NCBI GenBank assembly: GCA_008711295.1
Contig: VUYV01000003.1
Coordinates: 11,231,881-11,295,880, forward strand
Direction: 5' to 3'
DNA length: 64,000 nucleotides
Origin: Anarhynchus alexandrinus
Taxonomy: Eukaryota > Chordata > Aves > Charadriiformes > Charadriidae
The position numbers and the translations under genes were made by a program. Below, in pieces: positions 41,101 to 50,880 of this stretch. Position 1 is the first letter of the stretch. Each line of letters starts with the position of its first letter. The notes below the pieces were generated by a model that was given only the letters and a program-made list of their open reading frames with translations, did not search any database and was not told where the DNA came from.

Positions 41101-44100
41101 AAAAATAAGACACCAATAAAGCAACCAGTAGCCTGGAACCAGTTGCGCTTTCTTCCACTTGTTCAGTCATGCAACAGGGCTGAGCTCAGAGCTGGGAAAT
41201 CTCTTCGTGAGGTCATGGTGAAAGGCTGTTCTCATGCCTTTTCCTCTGCCCTGGCCGCTGTCTGACTGCTAATGGAAAACATACGCAAACGCCTCCCAGG
41301 AAATCTTTGCACTCTGTCTTGTTACCCGTACTGTGCTTGGACAATCAGCTATCATTTCAAGTGATTTAAATGCTATAAACACCTATGTTTATAGAGCTTG
41401 AGGTAAACTGGAGCCCTGGGCGGCTCCTTTTTTACCACAAACCCCGCTGCCAAATACCACAAACCTCTAAGATTTCTTCACCCTGCGCACAAGGGAGCCC
41501 ACGCGTGGGGTGACAGGAGGGACAACACAGGCACACCGCATAACCCAGGGTGGCACTCGCCTGGACCCGGGATATTTGCTTTTAGCAGGGCTCCACTGTG
41601 CGCACAACCCCTGTAAATCAGCGACCTCATTTTAAGAAAGGAGGCGGCAATCCCCTTCGCGACTTCTCTGCCCCTTTCCAGACCAAGAGCCCCAGGCAGA
41701 GTCCTTAAGACCGGGTGAAAGGGATTTGCCCACGGTTTGAGACCACGCTGTACGTGGCAACTTTACACAGCATAGCAACGCATCTCTGGAAAAACACAGC
41801 ACAAACAGCACCGGAGGCCTGCAGCATCCTTCCTGCTCTGGGACCCCGGTGCCGGAGCAGCTGCAGGAGGCTGAGAGAGCAGGCAAGCAGCTGCGTACCT
41901 GGCACGCTGCTGGCTCACGGCGTGGGAGAGGGGCCCAGAGCGGCAAACGAGCAGGAAACGAGATCAGCAGAGGTGGAGAACGAACTGGGAGCCAATTCCT
42001 GATGTCAACACACACGCCTTGGTAGGCCTGCCCTATTAAGGCCACGTGAGCCACCAAATCTGCAATTAATGATATTTTGACAACTGCAGATAACACGCTG
42101 CATGCTTCTACCAAACGAAGCGGGACAGGAATCGCAGCATGCGCTCCATGGCTCATAATGCAATCACAATGCAGTCCTGACGGTCGATGTCCACGAAGAG
42201 CGCATTGTCTGAACAATCCTCTAGTGCCTTCCAAGTTCGTGTAAGTTCATGCCTAAGTCAAGTATGTCTCATATGCCATCTCTCAATGATGACACAGAGA
42301 AGTCTGTTTTTCTGGAGATGTGTTGCTATGTACAAGTCGCTATGTATGCATGATCTCAAACTGCGGGCAAACCCTATTTCTCCAATCTGAAGGACTCCAC
42401 TTCAGGCTTGTGGTCAGGAGAGGAATAAAGAATGTCCAAGAGATCTCCTACTCTCTCAAAATCAGTTCAATATGTATCGGAGGCTGAGCAAGAGCAGAAG
42501 CCAAAGTGTACTTTGTGAAGATGTGTGCAAGACGGAATGGCGATACTCCTAAATGCTCTGTGTTTTACTATGTACATGAAGATTAAAACATTACGTTGGG
42601 CCCTCCTCACCTAACCCTCTCTCCATCCCCCATGGGAAGACTGCAGAGTAGATATCAAAATGAAAAAAGGAGTAGCAAATAAATCCAGGGAGAAATCTTA
42701 CTGTGTCCTGCTAGCCCACACTGCAAGAAAGATTTAAGGCCTATAGATTCAGATCTTGAGCCCATCCTTCTCTCTTTGCTCAAGCCCATGAGTAGCAGTT
42801 AGGGATTTAAAATCTTTATGGAAGGCACATAAGCTGTCCCCTGACCAGACTGTATGGTTTCAACAGGAGATATGCTCCTTTTCCCTAATAACAGTATTCA
42901 TTAACACTGCAGTGCTCAATCTTTTTTATCCTGTACCCTCATTCCTTGTTTCCCTCAGATACAATCTATCCCATGTGCACACACACACAATTCAGGGTGT
43001 AGATGGAGCAATGGCAGGAAGGTCCCAGTCACAAGAGGAGGTATACAAATGTCCAGTGGAAGAGTTCAACCTGGTTCATTCAAAGAAGGGCCAAGTCCAA
43101 AGTCAGATCAGGCTGCTGGGGCCCATGTCCAGTCGACTTCTGAATATCCCCACCAACAGATATTCCACAGTATCATGCAGGAACCAAACCTACTCAGCTG
43201 GGACATGGATCAGGGCTGAAAGGTGGCAACTCAGCCCAATGATTTCTGCTATTTTGCTCCTTTGCACTGCTTCCCGTTCCCTCCCTCTGCTGAACTGCAC
43301 TCTTCTCAATACCACTTCAGCTGGCATCTTTCCCTGCTTCATGGCCACGTCGCCTCTCTCCTCCCAGTAGCTGCCCTGGTAGCATCCATCCTCCCCACAG
43401 ACACACATTCCCTGAATCTCACTGCCTTGGAACTACAGCATTAGCCATCTCAGACTGGACTCTGAGGAGGCCAAAACAGTTCCCACTTACAGCTGCCTCC
43501 CCTCTGACGTTGGAGAAGAGGATAAAAGGTTGTCAGAAGGACAAAGGAATACTCAGTGGTATGTAAAGGCAGGAAATTCAAAAAGCCAGCAGATGGGAAA
43601 TCTTGTTTCACACAACTTCTCTTCAATAACTCTGCAGAAATAACACCACAGGAATCCCTTAAGTCCAAAGACTTGATAAGATCCAGAGAACCGCAGATAA
43701 TTACAGGCAATCAGGGATATCAGATCTGCAATTACTAGAGACCAGGACTGCCACTTTTCTGTTCTCTGCTGGTTATTTATGCTGACTTCTGGAGCATCTG
43801 GTTCTCATCACTAGGGACAGAATCCCAGAGCTAGCTACGGCACTGGTCTGACTTAGTCTAGCAGCTCTGGCAACTCCTCTTTGATGCCTCTTGCCTAATT
43901 CTATGACACTCGTCTCTTGGGGCAGACACACTTGCCCCTTCCCTTCGTGGGGAAATTCATCCATCTTGTATGACAAGAGCCACTACAGTCTCTAAAGTCT
44001 TTACAAAGGACTTACTATTTATGCGATATTACTGATGTGATCCGTCTTGGTGGCATTACTCAGGGAGCAGCTAAAAGGATATGATGGAGTTGAAAAGAGG

Positions 44101-47100
44101 GGTGCAGGGGGATGGATTTATGAAATGTATTACATGTTGTGCTGCCCTTCTTAAACTTGGGGCTGGGGAACAAAATAGGGACATATTTTTTTAAGAGGTA
44201 TGAGTACACAAAGTACGTGTAACTCCATGCTTTTAGAAGTCCCACTAGGTAGCAATGAGCATACTGAAGGTACTGAGAGAAATCTGTTAGATGCAGAAAG
44301 AGAGAGCTTGCAAAACCCTGCCCACACTGTGCATACCTGGCTCTAACACAGGCCATTTATTCTTTTGCAGTTCATACGCCGCAGATATAAAACTGCGGAT
44401 GGAGCAAAGTCCTATCCAAACAACTGTCCAACCGAAATCTCCCAGAGCAGGAGTTGTGACCGTGACCACTTGAGGACCCTGGTACACCCAAATACCCGTG
44501 CAAAGCAAGGAGGCAAGTTAAAAACTGAGAAGTCCAGACCCTCCAGCTGATGGGTTTTCCATGCATGTATTATTAATTACAGGATCTCCTGGGATTTCTG
44601 GAGGGGAGATGGCACCTCCTGGTGACAGAACTCAGCAGACAGGCTTTCCCTGCAGAGCTCCCTGTCTTGATGCCTGATGAGCCACATGAAAGAAAAAGAT
44701 GTCAAAGAAGCACGAGATAAAAGTGAACAAAGCAGTCAAAGCCTGATGAAAAATGCAAGCTCCTAGAACCATTTTTAGCACCGGTTTCTTATCAGGTGAG
44801 AAATGTCATGAAAAAACAACCTCATTTCCATTCCGTTCCACCAAAAGCCTCTCGGACACATTGCCTCCGTCCACCACAAAAAGGCAACTTGTGCCTAGCT
44901 TTATAACGGCACAGCAAGCTTCATTTATCTCTATCATTACCAATGAACCATGAAATTCAGCTAATAAAAAACAAACCCAGAAGCCCCAAACTTAATTTTG
45001 GTTATACAGCGCTGCTAGAGCTTGATAACTAAGAGCTGCATCCTTTGTCTGCCAGACAGAAGCTCTGAGCAAGCTCCACTAATGAACTGTTGACAATGTC
45101 AACAATGAAAAGAGCACAATAGATGCAATGTATTTATCTGTATTGTCACAGCACCGAAACAGCTGCTGTCGGTGGAAACCACTATGCTGCTTCTTTAGCA
45201 CTCCCTCTTCTCATAAATCACACTCCCAGATGGTCTTGTAAACAACAACAACACTATAATGCAGCATATAGAAAACCGTAAGTTATAAATGAGACATTTG
45301 CAAGCAAACATAATGTTCCTGGGCCGGCTCTTCAGGAACTGCCTTCTGCTTTGTGCAAGTCCTTCCAACGGCAGCCCTGGAGCAGCGTCCCATGCGCTTC
45401 CTGGTGCACAGCCACTCGGACACAGAAAACAGCCCATCATCTGCTTCCCGCGTGAGGCATCCATGCCGGCGGGCAGGCACAAGCCTCAGAGCTACAGATC
45501 AGTGTTAGTCATCTGGGTTGGACTGCTCAGGGTCTGCTGCAGGTGAAGTGACTACCTCTGCGCTGTGAGGGATGCTACAGATGCAAAGTTTCTATAGGAA
45601 ATCTCCACCTTTGCTGGAGAGCTTCTATGGATGGACAGCTGTTGAGCACCAGCAAAGCAGAAGGGAACAGAAAAGTTCTGGAGAGCCACAGATAACCACG
45701 GACGGCAGCAAGCTGGTGAGGAAAACCTGGAGGCAAAGAAAGGGAACAGAAAGTGGCTCAGGGAAAGTGACTTGGAGAAGCAGAGAGAAAATAACAGAAA
45801 GGAGAGCAAGGGGAAAAAAGGCCACAACAGAGCAGAATAAGTCAGAGGAGGGACGGAAGGAAGGAAGGGGGAGGAAAATGAGCACTTTGGGAAGAGAGAA
45901 CCCAGCTAGTAAAAAAAAAATAAAATCTCTAAGACTGAAGAGAGTTTCTGACTTGACGGCTCAGAGTATCAGAGCAGGACCAGGCGCTACACATAGGCAC
46001 GATATGAGCAGCGACATTGGAAGAGCATCCAAGCCTCCGTTCTGATGACAAAGGCAACAAAACAGCGGCAGAGGAGGATTGCCAGAAACCACCCTGCCAC
46101 TCCAGGGGCAAAACAAATCCCAACTTTGAAAGGCTGCTAAGGCGCTCTTCTGGCTTCCCCATCCTGCGCTTAAGGGGCTGATCCTGCCCACACTGAAGTC
46201 AGAGGCAGGTGTCTGACTACTGACTGCAGCGAAGCTGGATCGAGTTCTAGGATAAATCTTAGATAAGAACCCCTTAGAAGTAATATTTCGAGAAAATAGG
46301 AGGTGTGGGGGGGAAGAGTACTTTTCCAGGGTTATACTTCCCTTCCAATGACTGTTGGGTCTGTTGCAACTATTTCTAAATCATTGATTTTAAGTTGGCT
46401 TTTAAGTCCATAGTGCTGCCTTTCCCATCAAGACTGATTTAAATACAAAAGCTGATCATTTTGCATAAAGAAACAGACAGATTAGTAACATTAGGCTGTA
46501 TTCTAGCTCTGCTAAGAGTGAACTAGACTGTTTTTCTGTGATCCTCTTTTGTGCATTTGCCTAGAGCAAGGGATGGGCACATTTCAGACACAAATAAAAT
46601 ACTAGTAACTTACTGGTAACACCACAGTGAATCATATTTAGTCACCCTGCAGGTATGCATATATCTAACCTTGTTTACCAGCTTACTAGTAAGATGCCTT
46701 GGGTTGTTGAACGTCCTTGGCCCTTAGCATCATGGTACGCTCCAGATGCAGAGAGTGCACTTTGCCACATGTTGTTATTAGTTATCAAAGACAAGACCAG
46801 ATTATGTGGATGTCATACTCCCCTCTGGAGGCCTCCCCTCTTCTCATATCAAAGAAAGGGTAAGATGAGCAGCCAATGCAGAACGCAACCTCCCATCCTC
46901 TCTTCTATCATCTCAAAGCACTCTGCAGATCTGAGAAATATGGAGAGGGAGAACGCTGTGGAAGTCAGTCCAAGGGGATGGGGGGTGGAGAAAGGAAAGT
47001 AGAGGGCCATTTGCTGCTGCTGAGCAAGAAAAGGAGCATACACCTGCTCAGTACGAGCTGGTTGCTGAAACCAGCAATAATGGTAACAACCAACTCTTTC

Positions 47101-50100
47101 TAATATTGCTGACATTTAAAAAAAAACATCTTCTTTTAAAAAGTTAGTAACATCAAATAGCTCAAGCTTTCACTCCTCAACCATATCCCTTAAATGTAAC
47201 ATACTGCAGCTTGACTGAGCTGTAGGATAATGCTAGTCCCTTTAATGCTCCTTAGGCAAATCTGTAGGAACTTTGGTGTCCTTCAATGCAATGCAAATTC
47301 GGTTTGCAACATTTTACCACTTCCTCCAGATAAAAGGCACAGCTAATATTCACCTTCTTTCACACAGCCTAAGATAAACACACACACATATACAAACTCA
47401 CATACATATGCAAATACATTTGTATGCATATAAAAATACACACAAATGTATATGACTGAGTGCTAACACACAAAAGAATCTGCTTTTGTCAGGTGTTTTT
47501 GTTGGGTTAAATATATTGAGTTTTACTGTAGGCAGCAGGACATCTGCTTTTAAACAGGACATTAAGAAACCATGCTTACCCCAGGAGTTTTCTAAAGACC
47601 GGACATGCCCCATGCAATCTCTTCTTACATCCAAAGCTTTGCATCAGTGTCACTTAGTTAAATGAGATTTTTATGTTTCAACTTAGTGAAGTTACACAAG
47701 GCTGTGGCCAGTGACTTTAAAATGCTGGTATGATGAAGTGCTCTCTATGCAGAGAGGCACACTCTGCAAAGTAATTTTCTTTAGAGCAGGAGCAGCGTAA
47801 TTTTAAAGAGTATTACTGAAATTGTGAAGCGCGCTGTGATTGCTTAGGAACTACTCCTGATTTTTATTCCATCTCTGTTGCAAAGTTAACCCCCACCCCC
47901 TCACCAAGCTGAACAGACCATGAGCTGCTTATATTGGGTTTCGATTTTTCAAATCCTGGACTGATGCTTTCCTCATTCCCAATTCTACTGAAGTCGGTAC
48001 GCCTGTTCCTGAGATAAGGGTAAGTGAAGGTTGCTGGCTCCAGGTCTTAGGCAGGAATTGAGCGTTGCAGACGGAGGATGCTTGCTCTTTCCCAGCTGTT
48101 CATGCACTAATGGGATGTGTTACCTGGGACTGTCAAGTAAAGCCAGTGCAAGGGACTGTAATCCCATCTGGCTCCAACTGCACAAACGATCCCCCAGAGA
48201 CATGTGAAAACAATTTAATATTTTGCAAAAGCTGCGATGGGTCTTGAGGCAGGAGGGGAACCACGCTCATGTGAGAGAGGTGCTGAGGAATCAGAATGGC
48301 TTTAGGACACGGAGGGGCTCCTATGCCTAAGCAATGGGAGGGAGCATGCTGGGAGGGGCAGGAGGCCAGGACCAGCAAGGACCGAGCCTGTCTCTGGCCA
48401 GACCAACAGCACACGCCCCAGCCTGCCTGCCACGCTGTTCTTCAGAGCCCCATAAAGGCAAGAAGTAAAAGGACTACCGGCGCTCTGGAAAGTCAAATTT
48501 TAGTCACAGTGACCCTGGCAGGTGCTGTGCCCTGCAGGCCACAGGCAGGTTCACTTCAGACCTACCCAGCATCCTCAAAAGCCGGGGCCCAAGTGCCACA
48601 TACACTTAAAGGCCATGTTACTTAAAATTTACTGCAGCTCATCACTACTAAAAATCACACTCGGAGTACTTTAGGTATGGCACCCGCAATGGATAATAAA
48701 TTTTATCAATATTTTAAATCCCTGGTCAGCAACCTAATCATCTGAGCCACGGTGTAAGTATGCTGTGCCGGGCACACAGCAGGGCTGAGAGGTGGGGGTG
48801 CAGGGATCTGCAGGAAAAAACAGAGGACTCCCCATTCCCAGCCTGCACCCCAGTGGGAGGACACAGCCCCCCCTCTCCAGCACCCAGCGCCCGCAAGCAT
48901 CTCCCTAGCCCGCACCCCCTGGGCGGGCAGCAAGGGGACGGCGGGGCCGCCGCCACCCCGGCAGCCCTGCGCCCATCCCCGCCGTCTGCAGAGGGCACTC
49001 GGGGCTTGCGAGTAGCGGCGGGTGTCCCCCGGCGCCGGCGGAGCCGAGCTGCCACCTCCCCGCAGCGGGACGGGGAAATGTCCGGCGCTGGGGGACACCC
49101 GCCACCGAAAGAAGATAAGGAGAGGGAAAGGTATAAGCATTTTTAAATGAGGCGCAACACACCACCCCCCCCCCCACACCCACACAGAGGTTAGGGATGT
49201 GGCAGGACAATAGAAAAAAGACCTGTCTCACTTTAAACACCCGTCAGAAGACATCCTTGGCGAGTCAGCCCGGGAGAGACCCTCTGGCGCTGCCCCCCTC
49301 CCGCAGGGAACAGAGCCCCCTGCCACACAGGTAGGGACCAAATGAAGTGCGGTGGATTGACACCGGCATGCAGGGTGGAAAAGCAGCCCCCAGAACCTCA
49401 ACCCCTCCCTCTGCAATGGGGGGGGGGGGGGGGGGGGGGCCCCCCCCAACGGGGGGGGGGGGGGGGGGGGGGGGGGGGTGTCACCCTAGCAAGGTGAGAG
49501 GCGACGTGAGAGCGGCGGCGAACTTCTCCATCCTCTCACAGAGGAAAACATAAGAATATACCAGCTTCTCCCCGTTCCTGTTCAAGCAAATCATTTATGT
49601 GGCTACTCAAACAACTGGGGAGACTGGAAGTGCTACGCACGCATCTATTTCATATGAGCGGATGCTCCGCACCACTCTACACGCTTGAAACACATAACTG
49701 CACCTAAAAAATACCCCAAACGTTAAACAAATTAAAACCAAACCCCGAGACAGCTTAACGGGTACATTCTGCCTCCGCACGGAGCAGCCTGAGCACGGGC
49801 AGCATCCCCGGAGTTGGCTTCATCCACTTCAGAAACGAAAAGAGAAAACACGGCTCCAACCGCTGGTGCAATTCCCCCGTTCTGCAGAAGTTATGCGAGG
49901 AATTATGCCAGCTCCCAGAGTCACTCCGTCCACTGGCAAGCGCCGCAGCCTCTGGGTTTTTTTTCCCCTCTCCTCTCCTCGTGGCAAACAACATACCAAC
50001 GTGCGGAGATTTTTTTCAGCTACAGCCCTTCTCCTGCCAACAACCCCCCTCGGGAAGCCTCGGGGAGGCCGGAGGCAGCGGGGAGGGGCAGCGCCAAGAG

Positions 50101-50765
50101 GGACCCCTCTGCTCCTCAAACCCAGCCCGGAGCCCCCCGTCCGCCGGGCAGCCGAAGCCCCCCGTCCACCGGGGCAGCGGCGGGGCTGGGGTCTCCCTCC
50201 TGCGGGAGCCCGGAGCCCGCGGGGGGCAGCCCTTCACCCCCACCGTATACTCACCAAAAAAAGAAAAAAATACAACGGAAATCAACAGCCCGGGAGGAGT
50301 TTCCGACCGCAAAACGCCCCCGCAGCTTTCCAGCCACCCCCCCCNCCGGTCCCGCAGCGGCTCCGGCTCCTCACCCCTTTTCCCTCCGCCCGGGGGACAC
50401 CGACCGCCCCACCACCGCCACCGCTACCCCGGGGGAAGCGGCAGCGGCTGGAAACCCGCCCGCCCGTCCGCCGAGCGGCGAGGGCCGTGCCCGCGGGGGC
50501 TGCTCGAACCTTGGAGCAAAGGGGAGCGGGACAGCTCGGGCCGGTCCTCCGGGAAGGAGTCGAGGAGGCGCTTGAAGAGGCGGCCGAGGTCGGAGTAGCT
50601 GCGGTGCAGGTAGAGGATGTTGCGGTCCGACCACTCGGTGCGGATCTCGTAGAACTCCTCCTCGTCGCCCCGCCGGCTGATGATGAGCCGCCGGATCCCG
50701 TTCACCCAGCAGCCCCGCACGTACATGTTCACCAGCGAGGTGCCCTCAAACACGGCCGAGGCCAT
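26045..50765 (-). CDS. PXDC1: PXDC1, PX domain-containing protein 1 (complete, five coding exons)
   Basis: Joining minus-strand exons 50765-50510, 36426-36335, 36055-35938, 32059-31948 and 26162-26045 gives an uninterrupted 231-residue protein, the length I recall for human PXDC1. It matches that protein along its whole length, including the start [14 protein letters not shown], the middle block [20 protein letters not shown] and the tail [10 protein letters not shown]. All four introns are GT-AG and the phases (1, 0, 1, 2) join without a break. Residues 1 to about 130 form the PX-like region, a fold that in other proteins binds phosphoinositides. Residues 87-116 look helical and charged. The last 50 residues are acidic and probably disordered. 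I see no signal peptide or membrane segment, so the protein is presumably cytosolic or bound to the membrane surface. Little is known of its function. It lies in a CpG-island promoter context and no other gene is visible within 12 kb upstream or 24 kb downstream. Confidence 0.97.
26163..31947 (-). other. PXDC1: PXDC1 intron 4
   Basis: A 5.8-kb GT-AG intron, CTT/GTAAGC to TCCTTAG. It contains the short plus-strand CR1 tail and A-rich low-complexity runs near 30.89-30.94 kb. I found no other exon in it. The frame of up to 160 codons at 29963-30445 plus has no recognisable domain. Confidence 0.85.
29443..29497 (+). mobile_element. CR1 LINE 3' tail, very short
   Basis: It reads GGAACTCAATCATCTTCAAGG, continues with CCCTTCCAACCTAAAC and ends TCTATGATTCTATG. 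This is the terminal 55 bp of CR1 in plus orientation, opposite to PXDC1, in intron 4. It is preceded by a G run. Confidence 0.9.
31948..32059 (-). CDS. PXDC1: PXDC1 coding exon 4
   Basis: A 112-bp exon. Its first two bases complete a glutamate codon with the last base of exon 3. It then reads [20 protein letters not shown] followed by [16 protein letters not shown], and leaves two bases of a leucine codon. The acceptor is CAACAG and the donor CTT/GTAAGC. The second half is more diverged from mammals than the first. Confidence 0.95.
33937..34268 (-). mobile_element. CR1 LINE, 5'-truncated 3' end in PXDC1 intron 3
   Basis: It starts TCATAGAATATAGAATGGAT and continues with the standard GGAAGGGACCTTGAAGATCA and CCCTTGTCCTATCACTACAT blocks, fading at about 34268. 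It has the same orientation as PXDC1. It is similar in length to the copy at 3.2 kb. Confidence 0.95.
35050..35785 (-). mobile_element. Ancient CR1-like LINE fragment in PXDC1 intron 3
   Basis: The plus strand carries the antisense of an old CR1-like ORF2, with phrases such as ACTTTGTAGACTTCCATCAT, TCTTCTCAAAGTTGAAG, CTTTCTGAGATGAAGAGCCC, ACACTGTATTCAAGATGGGG and TTTGCATTTATCAGCC. This order is familiar from degenerate CR1/L3-type repeats shared across amniotes. It is heavily mutated, with no usable reading frame. The boundaries are approximate. Confidence 0.72.
35938..36055 (-). CDS. PXDC1: PXDC1 coding exon 3
   Basis: A 118-bp exon encoding 39 residues that begin [10 protein letters not shown] and end SFQSPVKIS, plus one base. 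The acceptor is a pyrimidine-rich tract ending TTAAG and the donor is CAG/GTAAGA. As far as I recall, this is the most conserved block of the protein, essentially unchanged from mammals. Confidence 0.97.
36335..36426 (-). CDS. PXDC1: PXDC1 coding exon 2
   Basis: A 92-bp exon encoding [20 protein letters not shown] and ten further residues, ending MPWK. The acceptor is a CTAG at 36430-36427, and the donor AAG/GTGAGT at 36335 is close to consensus. It completes the phase-1 glycine codon left by exon 1 and ends in phase 0. The residues are almost identical to human PXDC1 as I recall it. Intron 2 below it is only 279 bp. Confidence 0.96.
36484..36612. repeat. Tandem duplication across a single N, with a 17-bp indel
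   Basis: The block 36484-36555 (72 bp) is repeated at 36558-36612 (55 bp), separated by an N at 36556. The two copies are identical except that the second lacks 17 bp beginning TTAAGAAGG. It lies in PXDC1 intron 1, 58 bp or more upstream of the exon 2 acceptor. The pattern is that of two overlapping contig ends or two alleles joined without merging. Confidence 0.9.
38648..39390 (+). mobile_element. Solo long terminal repeat of an endogenous retrovirus (ERVL-like), antisense in PXDC1 intron 1
   Basis: The element begins TGTCCTGGTTTG and ends AATCATGACG, so its ends are TGTC and a mutated GACA. It is flanked by the 5-bp direct repeat TGAAA at 38643-38647 and 39391-39395, the target duplication size typical of ERVL elements. 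Inside are TATAAAA at 38990-38996, in the context CATGCTCAGTATAAAAGC seen in many bird LTRs, and ATTAAA at 39244-39249 as its poly(A) signal. No internal retroviral coding sequence adjoins it, so it is a solo LTR left by recombination. Its orientation is opposite to PXDC1, so its poly(A) signal should not cut the PXDC1 transcript. I cannot name the exact family. Confidence 0.85.
40195..40570. promoter_or_regulatory. CpG-enriched cluster in intron 1 (possible regulatory element)
   Basis: By eye there are roughly twenty CpGs in under 400 bp, far more than the surrounding intron. It includes GCGACAGCCGCGC-like sequence at about 40237-40250. I recognise no exon in it and see no canonical core-promoter motif. 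It could be an intronic enhancer, an alternative first exon, or the remains of a GC-rich insertion. Confidence 0.35.
42010..42240. promoter_or_regulatory. Candidate intronic enhancer (motif-dense, CpG-retaining)
   Basis: Within about 230 bp there is a CACGTG E-box at 42043-42048, a homeodomain-type CAATTAATGA at 42063-42072 followed by a TGACA at 42078-42082, paired GCATGC-type palindromes and a GAACAAT (SOX-like) near 42211. There are also several retained CpGs in otherwise CpG-poor intron. This is suggestive composition only. I cannot see conservation. Confidence 0.25.
47374..47455. repeat. Imperfect CA/TA-rich simple repeat in intron 1
   Basis: ACACACACATATACA is followed by repeated CATACATATGCAAATACAT-like units. 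It is a degenerate alternating purine-pyrimidine tract. Confidence 0.7.
48880..49115. promoter_or_regulatory. Second CpG island inside PXDC1 intron 1
   Basis: A compact block dense in CpG, separated from the main island by about 700 bp of ordinary or homopolymer sequence. It contains many GCCGCC, CCCGGCG and GGCGGG motifs. On the plus strand it is followed by AAAG/GTATAAG at 49130/49131, which would serve as a splice donor for a transcript running antisense to PXDC1. Whether it is an alternative promoter, an antisense promoter or an enhancer cannot be decided from sequence. Confidence 0.5.
49418..49478. repeat. Two long G homopolymers separated by a C run
   Basis: There are 22 G at 49418-49439, 8 C at 49440-49447, then 28 G at 49451-49478. 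This is exceptional in length and could either form G-quadruplexes or be a sequencing or assembly artefact. A C run of 11 lies nearby at 49165-49175. Confidence 0.95.
50345..50345. other. Single ambiguous base in a C run
   Basis: One N inside a cytosine homopolymer in PXDC1 intron 1, about 165 bp past the exon 1 donor. It probably reflects uncertain homopolymer length. Confidence 0.95.
50510..50765 (-). CDS. PXDC1: PXDC1 coding exon 1 (start codon, N-terminal half of the PX region)
   Basis: This exon encodes residues 1-85 plus the first base of codon 86. The ATG at 50765-50763 has a good Kozak context (G at -3 and G at +4) and matches the conserved start [10 protein letters not shown]. The frame stays open upstream to an in-frame ATG at 50900, but that extension is proline- and alanine-rich, as expected for translated 5' UTR, so I reject it. 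The stretch [15 protein letters not shown] (about residues 53-67) corresponds to the R-R-Y-S-D-F core of PX domains. The donor is CAAG followed by GTTCGA, which is weak at intron positions +3 and +4. It is supported by phase and by the conserved junction residues Q-G-L. Confidence 0.96.
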
Positions 50766-50840
50766 CCCGCCGACCGACCGCGCATCCCCCGCCGCCGGCG
50801 GAGGGCGAAGCGCACCGCCCCGCGCCGCCGCGGCCAAGTT

Positions 50841-50841
50841 A

Positions 50842-50875
<34 letters not shown>

Positions 50876-50880
50876 AGAAG
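50841..50880. repeat. GGA-type purine triplet repeat just upstream of the PXDC1 start
   Basis: Imperfect GGA/GAA triplets on the plus strand, about 75-115 bases upstream of the ATG. On the transcribed strand this is a CCTCCT-rich pyrimidine tract, either in the 5' UTR or at the core promoter. Such tracts often vary in length and can adopt triplex structures. Confidence 0.8.

Larger units (their letters stand above)
36427..50509 (-). other. PXDC1: PXDC1 intron 1
   Basis: A 14.1-kb intron from CAAG/GTTCGA to CTAG. Contents from the promoter side: the rest of the CpG island, the G homopolymers, a second CpG island, a CA/TA-rich repeat, a candidate enhancer near 42.1 kb, a CpG cluster near 40.4 kb, a solo LTR, and the duplicated block with N next to exon 2. 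I recognise no further coding exon. Confidence 0.85.

Noticed and set aside
41632..42234. 200-codon minus-strand frame in PXDC1 intron 1
   Set aside because: It could in principle be an unannotated exon because it is on the gene's strand. However, PXDC1 is already complete and in phase without it, and it has no recognisable domain.
44379..44398. Perfect 6-bp inverted repeat CCGCAG...CTGCGG with an 8-base loop
   Set aside because: Too short to mean more than chance. No microRNA-like precursor arms surround it.
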